DNA of 64,000 bases from Planomicrobium sp. CPCC 101079 (GCF_007859275.1 NZ_VOHC01000029.1:180862-244861), one strand, 5' to 3'; shown: positions 1 through 9,117, counted from the first letter of the stretch. Numbers and translations: made by a program. Notes: a model not told the origin generated them from the sequence alone.

Positions 1-921
1 CTCCGAATAAACTGCCTCGTTCCAGACTTTTTGGCCGATATGGAATTTAAATTCCGTATTTTGGCCAAACTTCTTCTTAAACAGGTACAGCGAATCGTCA
101 GGATTGTTGGTTGTACCGCCGCCTGCGTGGACAAGGTCAGCTCCATTTTTCTTGCCCCACTCAGCAATCGCAAAGGTCATGACATATACAGGAGACAGGT
201 GGTGGAAATCTTCAAGCGTGCCGGAAAGATGGGTATGGATCAAGTTGTTGTAATAAAAATGCAGCTCTGCTCCGATGACCTGTTCTTCATAGACCGCTTC
301 GACAAGCACGATATGTTCGCCGAAAAACTCAAGGCAACGGGAAAAATAGCTATCATCAAAATAATAAAACGAATCGGCGCCAATCCGTTTCATAGTCGCA
401 TAGTAAAGTTCCTTGAAAGTATCCAAATTATCCGGTTTTCTCGTTATCCGGCATTCAAGCCCTTCCCGAAGCGCCTTCCTTATGCTTTTTCGAGTGGATT
501 TGGAGAATTCCGATTGAACCGGATCCTCATAATCCTTAAGGTTTGTGCCAACAGTGTTCCGCATGAATTTCACTTTGTAGCAGCTTTCAAAATCCTCTGC
601 GTTTTTGAGTATCGGGTGAAAACGTATAAACTCGCTGACAATCCGATGTTCTTGGCAATATTGATAAAAGGCTTTGTGAAATTCCTCGATAAGCTGAGTT
701 TTGTTTTCAGTTTTGCAAGATGTGATTAGAGGGCCGCCATAGCCATACGGCGTGATAATGTCAAAGTAATTTTCACCTTGGACTGTCTGTGGAATCTTAC
801 GCTTAATGAAAAGATGTTTGACTGTGCCAAGCGGATGGCTGAAATTAAAAATTTCGCATTTGCCATTTTCGAGATTTTCATAAAGTTTGCCGTATTCTTC
901 TTCAAAAAAAATATCCATCAT
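1..921 (-). CDS. FemAB/GNAT-like aminoacyl- or acyltransferase, 3' end outside window
   Basis: The frame runs from ATG at 921 to base 1 without a stop, giving 307 codons, so only the C-terminus (about 25 residues by comparison with its paralogue) is missing. AGAGG sits about 8 bases before the start; a second ATG follows directly. It is clearly paralogous to the gene at 1809-2807: both have an N-terminal GGPLI/SGPII stretch, SE(F/Y)(I/V)RF, a central STRKSIRKAL or TRQQVRRAL basic helix, and a C-terminal (H/L)(A/L)GG motif followed by LFKKKFG or YRFKRGF. This is the layout of FemAB/BioF2-like (Acetyltransf_6) proteins, which transfer amino acids or acyl groups to cell-wall or polysaccharide precursors. 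No signal peptide or membrane segment, so cytoplasmic. Substrate unknown. Confidence 0.75.
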   Translation of the reverse strand, partial: MMDIFFEEEYGKLYENLENGKCEIFNFSHPLGTVKHLFIKRKIPQTVQGENYFDIITPYGYGGPLITSCKTENKTQLIEEFHKAFYQYCQEHRIVSEFIRFHPILKNAEDFESCYKVKFMRNTVGTNLKDYEDPVQSEFSKSTRKSIRKALREGLECRITRKPDNLDTFKELYYATMKRIGADSFYYFDDSYFSRCLEFFGEHIVLVEAVYEEQVIGAELHFYYNNLIHTHLSGTLEDFHHLSPVYVMTFAIAEWGKKNGADLVHAGGGTTNNPDDSLYLFKKKFGQNTEFKFHIGQKVWNEAVYSE

Positions 922-980
922 TTTAAAACCTCTTTTCTTTGGTAGTCCATTGTTTAAATAATATGTTGAATGAATGATTT

Positions 981-1468
981 TCAACGTTTCCTCCGAGCAT
1001 TTACGTATAGGGTCCGATAACCGCTATCGTGTTTCCAGTTGAATTGTCTGTGATGCAGGAAATGACAGAAGCTAATTTCGTTATTTTTTATTTCCCCGCT
1101 TGTTGCCTTTATCAACGGGATGGGCAAAGGAGGATGTTCTTTGAAGTATTTATGTACGTGCTTATCCCCTAATCCATTTAGAGTGACTTTTTCGTTTTGA
1201 TGGGTATAAACCAGTTGCACGCCATAACCGTGATTGATAAAACACGTGATAATCACTTTTGGATTGTGAAAATTGGAGTGCCTTGCCATGCTTTTACTTT
1301 GTCCATAACATAGCAAACCGTAATGCTTTGGCTGGAATAGCTGCCCACAGGTTTAACGGTTTCCGGAAATTCCAGTTTTGTCACAATCTCTTTGATCAAG
1401 TCGCCATCAAGTTAGGAATCTTCAATCTCTGGAACGCTGTAGTTTTTGCACCGTTCACTGATTCTTAA
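981..1468 (-). pseudogene. Decayed reading frame of unknown identity
   Basis: On the minus strand a coding-like frame can be read from about 1468 with an in-frame TAA near 1411 and a TGA near 1257, and then a shifted frame continues to a stop at 981. The conceptual product has plausible stretches (LIKEIVTKLEFPETVKPVG, then SYSSQSITVCYVMDKVKAW) but no intact start-to-stop gene. The longest single open piece is about 111 codons and would need a TTG start without a ribosome binding site. I do not recognise the family. It lies between two divergent FemAB-like genes, which fits a decayed gene, but chance open frames cannot be excluded. Confidence 0.3.
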
Positions 1469-1808
1469 AATATTATTTTTGCCCTAAATAAGGGAAGCTT
1501 CTATAACTATCAGCAAATGGAAAATAAACGTTAAATATCTATGAAATTTAGATTACTACTATAAAACTAACAACTCTAAAAGAGAGTGTCAATGATAATA
1601 TCTGAATTTTACAATTAATTAGATTTTTTGAAGGGGGAGAAAGCTGTTTTTTCATGACTAGGTTAGTATTTCTGTGAAACATCGAAGTTTGCTTTGGACG
1701 TAAGAAAATAAAAAATTGTTTTAACCAGTTTTTAACCAGGTGCTATTATGATTAACCTAAATTATAGGTAAGTTATTTAGCTGAAACAGCCAAGGGAGGA
1801 AGTACTAA
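1469..1808. other. AT-rich intergenic stretch upstream of FemAB-like gene
   Basis: No open frame of credible length on either strand. Around 1720-1740 a ten-base unit TTTTAACCAG occurs as a near-direct repeat. It may be a regulator site or part of the promoter of the downstream gene, whose GGGAGG ribosome binding site follows at about 1794. Nothing else is supported. Confidence 0.4.
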
Positions 1809-2807
1809 ATGAAAGTTATTACCAAAACAACTGTCCCGGATATCTTTTTTGCTCCTGAATGGGGGAAAGCTTATGAAAGTCACGATCATGGAGAAATGCG
1901 TATTTTTGAAGTGAAAAATGAGTTGGGGCATATTTATTATTCTTTTATTTTAAGAGCAATCCCTATTCCGGTCGGCGCAGTCCGTTACTATGATACAATC
2001 ACTTCTTTCGGATTAAGCGGCCCCATCATTCTTGACTGCATCCCAGGGAAGAAGAGAGAATTAGCTGCTGTATTTGATAAGGAATTCCAGCAGTATTGCA
2101 AGGAAAACAACATCGTATCCGAGTATGTCCGGTTTAATTCCTGGTTAAATAATGCAACTGATTTTGAAGATGTATATTGTATGGATAACCGGGGAATCGT
2201 CATGTACGTTGACTTGACTGTTGAAGACTATTTTATGCAGGAATTTAAATCCTGCACGCGCCAGCAAGTCAGACGGGCACTGAAGAACAACGTGGAAATT
2301 GAATATGATTATACTGGCGCCAGCGTCAAGGAATTCCATCGTCTTTATATGATCATGGCAAAGAAAAACAACATTCCGGAACATTATATGTTCTCGGAAG
2401 AATTGCTTGCGGAATCATTCAAGCATCTTGAAGGGAAACAATTTATCGTCTACGCGAAATATGAAGGGCAATACATTTCAGGTGCAATTTATCTGCACCA
2501 CGAAGATTACCTCCACTATCACCTGGCGGCAAACGATCCGGACTTCTTCAATGTCGCCGGCAATAGCCTGGTTTTGAATGAAGGCTGCCGGTGGGGAGTG
2601 GAGCACGGGAAAAAACAACTGCATCTGGGTGGCGCTTCGACTGAGCCGCTATACCGGTTCAAACGAGGTTTTACCAAAACCGAGCCGCTTGCCATCCTTA
2701 CCGGAAAAAAAGTGAGAAATCCAGAAGTCTACGAGTGGCTGACATATTATAAGCAAAGTACGGATGCAGAAGCTGATCCCGGTTATTTTCCTGCTTATAG
2801 AGGGTAG
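1809..2807 (+). CDS. FemAB/GNAT-like aminoacyl- or acyltransferase
   Basis: 332 aa, start ATG at 1809 behind a good GGGAGGAAG site. Full-length paralogue of the partial gene at 1-921, with the same conserved blocks: SGPII near residue 76, SEYVRFNSWL near 105, a TRQQVRRAL basic helix near 155, and GGASTEPLYRFKRGF near 275. Such proteins belong to the FemAB/BioF2-like GNAT superfamily and usually attach amino acids or acyl groups to peptidoglycan or surface-polysaccharide precursors. No membrane segment or signal peptide. The two paralogues are divergent and separated by a decayed frame. An exact substrate cannot be read from the sequence. Confidence 0.75.
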   Translation: MKVITKTTVPDIFFAPEWGKAYESHDHGEMRIFEVKNELGHIYYSFILRAIPIPVGAVRYYDTITSFGLSGPIILDCIPGKKRELAAVFDKEFQQYCKENNIVSEYVRFNSWLNNATDFEDVYCMDNRGIVMYVDLTVEDYFMQEFKSCTRQQVRRALKNNVEIEYDYTGASVKEFHRLYMIMAKKNNIPEHYMFSEELLAESFKHLEGKQFIVYAKYEGQYISGAIYLHHEDYLHYHLAANDPDFFNVAGNSLVLNEGCRWGVEHGKKQLHLGGASTEPLYRFKRGFTKTEPLAILTGKKVRNPEVYEWLTYYKQSTDAEADPGYFPAYRG

Positions 2808-2929
2808 GGGCGCAGTGTCTCGATAAGATATATTTCCGCCGGAGCGGCCCCATCGTTGTTTCTTTTGGAATGGAGCATGTCGAGCTTCACTTCAACAGGA
2901 AGATGCTTGGACAAAAGCCATAGAGCGAA

Positions 2930-2965
2930 CAAAGAGCGATTCCGGAATACCGGAATCGCTCTTTG
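2930..2965. terminator. Perfect 16-bp hairpin, bidirectional terminator-like
   Basis: CAAAGAGCGATTCCGG and its exact complement are separated by an AATA loop. There is no long T run on either side, so a terminator is likely but not certain. It lies between the FemAB-like gene and the methyltransferase and argues against their co-transcription. Confidence 0.6.
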
Positions 2966-3025
2966 TATGCGAAACTTCCCGGAAAACTTATAATGAAGAA
3001 AAACGGAAGGCGGTGCAAGAGCGAG

Positions 3026-3757
3026 ATGAAACTGTACAATGAATTGGCGGAGTGGTGGCCATGGATGTCGCCGCATACGGAGTACGAAGAAGAAGCTTCG
3101 CTATATTTGGAAATCATCCAGCGCTATCATCCGAACGTGAAGAGGGGGGTGGAGTTTGGGGCAGGCGGTGGAAGCAATGCGTTCTATTTGAAAAAGCATT
3201 TTTCTATGGTCTTGTCTGACTTGTCGCCCAAAATGCTGGACGTGAGCCGTCAGCTGAATCCGGATTGTAAGCATATTCAAGGCGATATGCGCACCATCAG
3301 CGCGGGTTCAGCGTTCGACTTGGTATTTATCCATGACGCGATCACCTACTTCACAGAAGAGGCCGATCTGCTCGCGGTTATGAAAAATGCAAAAACACAT
3401 TTAAACGAAAACGGCATTTTGTTCATCATGACGGATCAGTTCAAAGAAACGTTTCGACCAGAAACAAGCCATGGAGGCATCGACAAGGACGGCCGGGGAT
3501 TCCGGTATTTGGAATGGACCGACGACAGCGATCCTGAAGACTGCGTGACTGAAACGGAATACCTCTATATGATGAAAAGTGAAGAAGGCGAGATTTTCAG
3601 GGAGTCCGACAGTTCCCGTTCCGGACTGTTTTCTATGGCTATATGGGAAAAGCTGCTCGCTTCAGCCGGTTTTAAAGCGACATTCGAACGTATCCACTAT
3701 ACGACGGAGACCGGAATTTACTATGGAATTGTCGCGGAGCAACTTTCAGCGGAGTAG
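3026..3757 (+). CDS. Class I SAM-dependent methyltransferase
   Basis: 243 aa from ATG 3026. Upstream in-frame starts exist at 2993 (ATG) and 2963 (TTG); I chose 3026 because the family normally begins with the block MKLYNELAEWW. SAM-binding motif I is visible as VEFGAGGGSN near residue 40, motif II as LSDLSPKML, and an acidic GDM before the strand LVFIHDAITYF. Its target is not evident; small-molecule methylation is usual for this group. The preceding hairpin suggests its own transcription unit. Confidence 0.75.
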   Translation: MKLYNELAEWWPWMSPHTEYEEEASLYLEIIQRYHPNVKRGVEFGAGGGSNAFYLKKHFSMVLSDLSPKMLDVSRQLNPDCKHIQGDMRTISAGSAFDLVFIHDAITYFTEEADLLAVMKNAKTHLNENGILFIMTDQFKETFRPETSHGGIDKDGRGFRYLEWTDDSDPEDCVTETEYLYMMKSEEGEIFRESDSSRSGLFSMAIWEKLLASAGFKATFERIHYTTETGIYYGIVAEQLSAE

Positions 3758-4194
3758 GAGATCGGCCATTACGCTTTGTTCAAAAAACTGCCGCAATACA
3801 AGTTTTCAGGCCTTTTGAACAAGCATTAACAATTTATGGTGATGAGGGGGTGCAAAAGCTCTTTATATCGTTCCTCTTCTTAATTCAGCGAAGAAAACCT
3901 TGTACTCCTGCCTCTGCTTTTAGCCAATAGAACTTCGCCTAATATTGGTGTGAAAAAGGACGGCTAAACAAAGAAAAAAGGCAGCCCATTGATGAACTGC
4001 CTTGTCCAGCTTGTTGAGAAAGTAAACGTTGTATGAGCGAGCATCCCTTAGCCGATAGTTCGCCAACCGGCTGCGCTTGCCCGCGGAAAGCGTCCGTCTG
4101 GAGCGCAATGTGAAAAGCGCAACAAGAGTTTCTCGACAGCCTGAAAAGAACTGATTTATTGAATTGGACGGATTCGATTTGTGAACGATTTTTG
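3758..4194. other. Gene-free stretch with decayed sequence and a dispersed repeat
   Basis: No credible gene on either strand. Short open frames here have no ribosome binding site and are interrupted. The part from 4068 to 4123 matches a short repeat also seen near the right end of the window. The stretch lies just downstream of a truncated ATP-grasp gene, so it may be the scar where that gene lost its 3' part. Confidence 0.45.
4068..4123 (-). repeat. Short dispersed intergenic repeat, copy A
   Basis: Read on the minus strand it contains CATTGCGCTC, six variable bases, then GACGCTTTCCGCGGGC(A)AGCG and AGCC. The same order (CATTGCGCTC, six bases, GACGCGTTCCGTGGGCGAGCG, AGCC) occurs at 63761-63814. 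Both copies are intergenic. The core resembles short GC-rich dispersed elements I associate with Planococcaceae genomes, from memory only. Confidence 0.5.
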
Positions 4195-4671
4195 TCAGAC
4201 GACCTGCAGCGGCTGTTTAACTAATGCCCAGTTTGGCTCCTTTGCCGGGAACCCCATTGCCGCAAGTTCCAGCGCATATAAGCTGTCAAATGCGCTTACT
4301 TCAATCACTGGCACGTTGAAGGTCTGGCAATATTCCTTGAAACGGTAGTTGTTGGGGTAGCTTCCGGGCTGTTCGCTCGACGTGTAAATAGGAAGGCCCA
4401 TTTTTTTGCATAAGGCCAATGCATGCCAAGTGTTGATATCGTCAAACATGTTGAAGACTCCGGCAATTTGCTCTATCTTGGCTATTTCAGCAAGCTCCCA
4501 TAGATCGGCCGCGCTGCTATTGTAAGCCTTATCCGCATACTTTTTGGCCGGCGATGCCATCGTATTATCCGTTACAATGGTGTATAACCCCAATGCTTTT
4601 GCCGTTTCCACAGCCTCGATCATGTATGAAGCTCCACTAAGAATCAGGACCTTTTTCTTATTTTCAATCAT
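4195..4671 (-). pseudogene. Truncated ATP-grasp enzyme, N-terminal domain only
   Basis: 158 codons from ATG 4671. The first ~130 residues form a pre-ATP-grasp domain of the carbamoyl-phosphate-synthase-like type: KVLILSGASYMIEAVETAK, then FNMFDDINTWHALALCKKMGLPIY and FKEYCQTFNVPVIE. In intact members this is followed by about 200 residues holding the ATP-binding lysines and Mg-binding acids. Here the similarity stops near residue 133 and the frame ends after an unrelated tail. No ATP-grasp continuation is visible in the next 400 bases in any frame. I therefore read it as a gene remnant. Intact homologues often sit with FemAB-like genes in surface-polymer clusters, which fits the neighbours. 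Confidence 0.65.
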
Positions 4672-4929
4672 ATTTAAAACCCCCTGGTTAAAGAATGAGT
4701 GGATAGGGATATGTCTAAAGATAAATTATTATCCTAATTCAATGAAATATAATTGTTTATTATTAAAATACCAGTCTTTTCTACCAAAGTCAACTAATTG
4801 TCAGAAATTTAAAATAATAAAAAGAAAGGATGTGAAGGAAAAAATTTCCTTAACTTTATTCACTTTCAATCGATTTTCCAGAAGTCTATACTAAGGGCAT
4901 GGAACAAAGCCAATGGAAGGATGGAAAAC

Positions 4930-5988
4930 ATGGAAAAATACCGCATTGAACCAACACAAGGTTTGGAATTCGGGTTATATACTTTGGGAGATCATCTTCC
5001 CGACCCGAAAACAGGGGAACGTATTTCCGCAGGCGAGCGAATCCGTGAAATAATTGAATTGGCAAAACTGGCTGAACAGGCAGGCATCGATTTTTTCAGT
5101 ATCGGGGAAAGCCACCAGGAATATTTTGCAACGCAAGCGCACACTGTCGTGCTTGGTGCGATTGCCCAGGCAACAGAAAAAATCAAGATTTCCAGTTCAT
5201 CCACTATTATCAGCACATCGGATCCGGTCCGCGTGTATGAAGATTTTGCAACGATCGACTTGATCTCAGAAGGCCGTGCGGAAATTATTGCCGGGCGTGC
5301 GTCGCGCATTGGATTGTTCGAACTGCTCGGTTATGATATCCGGTATTATGAAGAACTATATGAGGAAAAATTTGATTTGCTCCGCAAGATCAATGAAGAA
5401 CGGGTGATAAACTGGAGCGGAAGGTTCCGTGCGCCGTTGAAAGATGCAGAAGTTTTGCCGAGGCCGCAAACGGGTTCGCTGCCTATTTGGCGGGCGGTGG
5501 GTGGGCATCCGGCAAGTGCCATCAAAGCAGGCCATGCAGGCGTACCGATGATGCTTGCGACACTCGGCGGACCGGCGGAGAGCTTTAAGCACTCCATTGA
5601 CGCTTTCCGGGAAGCTGCTAGAGAAAACGGTTTTAATCCTGCAGATCTGCCAGTTGCGACAGCTGGATTTTTTCACGTGGCCGAAACCACGCAACAGGCA
5701 TTTGAAGAAATTCATCCACATGTGGATAAAGGGATGATGAAAACGAACGGCCGTGGTTATCCACAATGGCAATTCATGCACGGAGCAAATCCGCATGATG
5801 TTATGAACATCGGCAGTCCGCAGCAAGTCATTGAAAAGATTCTTTATCAGCATGAATTGTTTGGCCACCAGCGCTATATCGCGCAAATGGATTTCGGCGG
5901 AGTTCCATTCAATCGGCTGATGCGCAATATCGACATGATCGGAGCGGAAATTTTGCCGGCCATCAAGAAATATACGAAAAAACAATAG
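4930..5988 (+). CDS. Luciferase-like monooxygenase (LLM class)
   Basis: 352 aa from ATG 4930, chosen over ATG 4921 because GGAAGG abuts 4921 but lies nine bases before 4930. Bacterial-luciferase-like TIM-barrel fold: LEFGLYTLGDH at the N-terminus, FFSIGESHQEYF near residue 55, the strand KIKISSSSTIIS, then DLISEGRAEIIAGRAS around residue 120, a typical flavin-barrel signature. Members use FMNH2 (or F420) to oxidise small organic substrates; the natural substrate is not predictable. It stands alone, followed by its own terminator. Confidence 0.85.
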   Translation: MEKYRIEPTQGLEFGLYTLGDHLPDPKTGERISAGERIREIIELAKLAEQAGIDFFSIGESHQEYFATQAHTVVLGAIAQATEKIKISSSSTIISTSDPVRVYEDFATIDLISEGRAEIIAGRASRIGLFELLGYDIRYYEELYEEKFDLLRKINEERVINWSGRFRAPLKDAEVLPRPQTGSLPIWRAVGGHPASAIKAGHAGVPMMLATLGGPAESFKHSIDAFREAARENGFNPADLPVATAGFFHVAETTQQAFEEIHPHVDKGMMKTNGRGYPQWQFMHGANPHDVMNIGSPQQVIEKILYQHELFGHQRYIAQMDFGGVPFNRLMRNIDMIGAEILPAIKKYTKKQ

Positions 5989-5990
5989 TG

Positions 5991-6024
5991 CAGGCAGGTC
6001 TTCTTGGTGGGGGCCTGTTTTTCT
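5991..6024 (+). terminator. Rho-independent terminator after the monooxygenase
   Basis: CAGGC pairs with GCCTG at 6013-6017, followed by TTTTTCTTT. The stem is short and has additional imperfect pairing inside the loop. Confidence 0.6.
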
Positions 6025-6160
6025 TTGCGGGCAATGTTTCTTTTATAAATATGGAATTCAATAGTTTAAAAACTTTTTTAAAAAATAGTGATCTAAATAT
6101 CTTCTTTGGCCGTTTAGTTAGCAGAACAAAAAAACAAAACAGAAAAAGGAGATGTTTGGT

Positions 6161-7531
6161 ATGAAAATGAACAAATTATTGGTCGCATTACCATTGACGC
6201 TTTCCTTGTTAGTCCCGACTGCTGCATTGGCGGATAGCCACGGGGAACATTCACAGAAAGGTTCGCATGAATCATCAATGGAAGCAGGCACAGCAACACC
6301 AGCAGCTGAACTGCGGATCGCTCTCGATACTGTATTGACAGAGCATGCTTTCTTGGCGGTGGAAGCGATGAGAAAAGGTGTGGACGGAGCTGAAGATTTT
6401 GAACAGGCATCAAACGCACTTATGGCAAATGCCGATGACCTGAAAGCGGCTGTCGCATCAGTCTACGGAGAAGAAGGGGCTGCCCAGTTTGATGAAATCT
6501 GGAAATCGCATATCGGTTACTTTGTCGATTACGTGACAGCAACTGCTGAAGACGATCAAGCAGGAAAAGACAAGGCGCTTGCGGAACTTGATGAATACAA
6601 GAAAACACAAGCAGAGTTCTTTGATGCTGCAACAGAAGGACGCTTGCCTGCCGCAGCAGTTGAAGAAGGGCTGGATATGCACGTTGACCAATTGATCAAA
6701 GCGTTCGATGCTTACGTTGCCGGCGATTTCGAAACAGCTTACTCACTTGAACGCGAATCAATTCATCACATGAGCATGTTTGCAGAAACATTATCGATTG
6801 CAATCACAGACCAGTTTGCTGATAAGTTCGAGAACACGAACCCGGACACACCAGCAGTCGACCTCCGTGCACAGTTGAACGCCACGTTCACTGAGCATGC
6901 TGGACTTGCGGCAATGGCAATGCAGGACGGAGCTGATGGAGCTGAAAGCTTTGATGCAGCATCAGCCGCATTGCTGGCAAACGCTGATGATTTATCAGCT
7001 GCTGTCGCGTCAGTATATGGTGAGGAAGCCGGTGCCCAGTTCGATAAGATCTGGAAGTCGCATATCGGCTACTTTGTCGATTATGTAGTGGCGACAGGCG
7101 AAGAAAACGCTGAACGCCAGGAACAGGCGAAAGCTGAGCTTGATGAATACATCGTTGAACAAGCGGCTCTATTAGACGTTGCAACTGAAGGCCGTGTCCC
7201 TGCCGACGCACTTGAGGAAGGATTGACTGCACACGTCGACCAGTTGCTGAAAGCATTTGACTCTTACGTAGCAGGCGATTACGAAACTGCTTACAGCTCG
7301 ATTCGTGAAGCTTACGCTCACATGACAATGCCGGCAGCCGGTTTATCGGAAGCGATTGTCGATCAGTTCCCGGAAAAATTCAGTGCAGCCCAAATGCCTT
7401 CTGAAATGCCGAAGACTGGAATGGGTGGAACAGCCGATTCGTCTACAGCGCCATTCATGTGGATCCTTGGCGGCTTGATGCTGGCAGGATTAACAACAAC
7501 AGTAGCTTTGCGTACACGCAGACAATCATAA
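6161..7531 (+). CDS. Secreted two-repeat helical protein with MPKTG sorting signal
   Basis: 456 aa from ATG 6161 (AAGGAG nine bases upstream; an ATG at 6152 lies inside that site). A signal peptide covers residues 1-26 and ends ALA-DS. Two tandem ~170-residue repeats follow, each beginning with (T/A)EH, then ASVYGEE, IWKSHIGYFVDYV, a (M/A)HVDQL(I/L)KAFD(A/S)YVAGD block and QF(A/P)(D/E)KF. Histidines recur at fixed places in both repeats and may bind a metal or haem (inference). The C-terminus is MPKTG, a hydrophobic helix, then RTRRQS: a sortase signal with Met in place of Leu. Similar repeats are, as I recall, sometimes labelled 'copper amine oxidase'; I see no such catalytic motif. A class F-type sortase lies 1.6 kb away. 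Confidence 0.8.
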   Translation: MKMNKLLVALPLTLSLLVPTAALADSHGEHSQKGSHESSMEAGTATPAAELRIALDTVLTEHAFLAVEAMRKGVDGAEDFEQASNALMANADDLKAAVASVYGEEGAAQFDEIWKSHIGYFVDYVTATAEDDQAGKDKALAELDEYKKTQAEFFDAATEGRLPAAAVEEGLDMHVDQLIKAFDAYVAGDFETAYSLERESIHHMSMFAETLSIAITDQFADKFENTNPDTPAVDLRAQLNATFTEHAGLAAMAMQDGADGAESFDAASAALLANADDLSAAVASVYGEEAGAQFDKIWKSHIGYFVDYVVATGEENAERQEQAKAELDEYIVEQAALLDVATEGRVPADALEEGLTAHVDQLLKAFDSYVAGDYETAYSSIREAYAHMTMPAAGLSEAIVDQFPEKFSAAQMPSEMPKTGMGGTADSSTAPFMWILGGLMLAGLTTTVALRTRRQS

Positions 7532-7550
7532 AAATCACACAAAATATCAG

Positions 7551-7583
7551 GAAGCTGGCCTCTTATGGGCTAGCTTCTTTCTT
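7551..7583 (+). terminator. Rho-independent terminator after MPKTG protein
   Basis: GAAGCTGGCC pairs with GGCTAGCTTC (one G-T pair), followed by TTTCTTGC. It isolates the sorting-signal gene as a single transcript. Confidence 0.75.
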
Positions 7584-7822
7584 GCTATCGGGAATTTTCC
7601 GTTAGCCTTTTTTATTTCGTTCTTGGCGGTTGCTTTCGTCAAGCTGTTCTTGCAAGACGTGCCTTAAGTGAAGAGTGTTCGGACAAGTATTTGTTCTCAG
7701 TAGATTGGTTTTGAATTTCACCAAATTTAAAGGCTATGTTAAACCATACTTTTAATACTTTCATGAGTGATAGTATGATTGATGCTATAAGTTAATCCAC
7801 ATAGGGAAGGGGCGGAAGTGGG

Positions 7823-8314
7823 ATGATTTCTTTAAGGAATGTTCAATCCACGGATTTAGAGCAGCTAATGACAATTGAAAGTGAAGGGTTCTCAAGAGAA
7901 GAGGCCGCCACGATAGAAGCATTCGCGGAGAGGATCAAGTTGATACCTGACACCTTTATTGTGGCAGAAAAGAACGGGGAGATCCTTGGTTATATTAATG
8001 GACCTATTATCAATCAGCCCTATATTACCGACGATCTTTTCGGGAAAATCAAAGAAAACCCAAAAAGAGGAGGCTATCAGAGTGTTTTAGGAATAGCAGT
8101 TTCCAAAAAGGCCAGAAATCAAGGGATAGCAAAAACATTGGTTGTAAAAATGGAAGAGCTTGCAGAAGAAAACGAAAGAGAAGGAATTACGTTAACATGT
8201 AAAAAGGACTTGGTTTCTTTTTACGAAAATTTGGGCTTTGTAAACCATGGGCTTTCCGATTCAAAACATGGCGGAGTGAGCTGGTATAACATGGTTAAAT
8301 CAAAACAGGCATGA
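7823..8314 (+). CDS. GNAT family N-acetyltransferase
   Basis: 163 aa from ATG 7823, with GGGAAGGGG upstream. The acetyl-CoA binding motif A is visible as LGIAVSKKARNQGIAKTLV around residues 92-110 (pattern R/Q-x-x-G-x-A), and the C-terminal motif B as SFYENLGFVNHG. The length and the N-terminal RNVQSTDLEQLMTIE are typical of small GNAT enzymes acting on amines such as arylalkylamines or peptide N-termini. Acceptor unknown. It stands alone between oppositely oriented neighbours. Confidence 0.8.
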   Translation: MISLRNVQSTDLEQLMTIESEGFSREEAATIEAFAERIKLIPDTFIVAEKNGEILGYINGPIINQPYITDDLFGKIKENPKRGGYQSVLGIAVSKKARNQGIAKTLVVKMEELAEENEREGITLTCKKDLVSFYENLGFVNHGLSDSKHGGVSWYNMVKSKQA

Positions 8315-8382
8315 ATGGATTCTTTCTTGAATGCTAGGATACTCGACTGTACGATCTTATATTGAATAAAAGGCCATTTCAA

Positions 8383-9057
8383 TCAGAACTCGCTGTAGGG
8401 AGCGGAAGAAGAGATGAGCACTCCCGATCTGCCGGTTCTTTTGGAACAACTAAGGACCTTGCTTAGCATTCCATAGTCTTCATTCCACAGCAGCCTATAA
8501 AAGCCGGCACTATTACAAAGAAAGGCTTCAGGAGATAGATTCTCGAATCGATACTGCTCAGACGGACTGGATACCTGGCAATCAAACAAGTTGCGCATAT
8601 CTTGTTCGATGGAGATGCCCCCGGCTTTGAAGACGAAGCCCGCATATAATTCCAGCAGGAACTGCTCGAAGTCTTGAAGATCTTCTGTTTTAATGCCAGT
8701 TTGATGGTGTTCTGGATCATCAAACTGGCTCCCGTAAAACCAAAAATCGGCCAATAAGGCATTGGAGGACAATTGCTCCACTTGCAATATGGCTTTGCGC
8801 AGGCCGGCAATTCGGATCTCTATCCTCAAATGCAAGGAATGAATGCGGAGGGAGTGCAAATCTTCTTCGTCGCAAGGGAATCCTGCAGTGAATGCATCAA
8901 CGAGGCCATCGATATTTTCATCCTCAAAATTGATCCTGATGGGGAAGGAGGAAAGTTTGTTGATCAAAGAGCGGGCCGCTTCTTTTTTGCCTGCTTCCTG
9001 CTCCAATAGAAAACTCACCTCAAGAAACGGGCCGCCTTGCAGCCAAATCTTGTCCAT
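8383..9057 (-). CDS. Hypothetical cytoplasmic protein
   Basis: 224 aa from ATG 9057, chosen because GGGAGGTGG lies seven bases upstream; an earlier in-frame start at 9111 has no such site. Acidic, without signal peptide or membrane segment. I do not recognise a family. Visible features are a WLQGGPFLEVSFLLE start, a central region rich in Leu and Glu (DLQDFEQFLLELYAGFVFKA) and a cysteine near FDCQV. It is transcribed with the same polarity as the sortase operon upstream, but the terminator at 9118-9156 separates them. Confidence 0.6.
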   Translation of the reverse strand: MDKIWLQGGPFLEVSFLLEQEAGKKEAARSLINKLSSFPIRINFEDENIDGLVDAFTAGFPCDEEDLHSLRIHSLHLRIEIRIAGLRKAILQVEQLSSNALLADFWFYGSQFDDPEHHQTGIKTEDLQDFEQFLLELYAGFVFKAGGISIEQDMRNLFDCQVSSPSEQYRFENLSPEAFLCNSAGFYRLLWNEDYGMLSKVLSCSKRTGRSGVLISSSAPYSEF

Positions 9058-9117
9058 AAATCCACCTCCCAAATACCGCTGATTCCTCCAATTGTACATG
9101 GAAAGAACCATAAAGAA

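Noticed and set aside
31..729. A 232-codon plus-strand open frame at the left edge
   Set aside because: It is the antisense shadow of the FemAB-like gene that runs off the left edge on the minus strand.
2930..2965. Small RNA or attachment site
   Set aside because: A perfect hairpin alone between two genes is better explained as a terminator; no integrase or promoter supports another role.
6161..7531. Copper amine oxidase
   Set aside because: The label is, as I recall, used for similar repeats, but no topaquinone motif or catalytic domain is present; the protein is a two-repeat helical surface protein.
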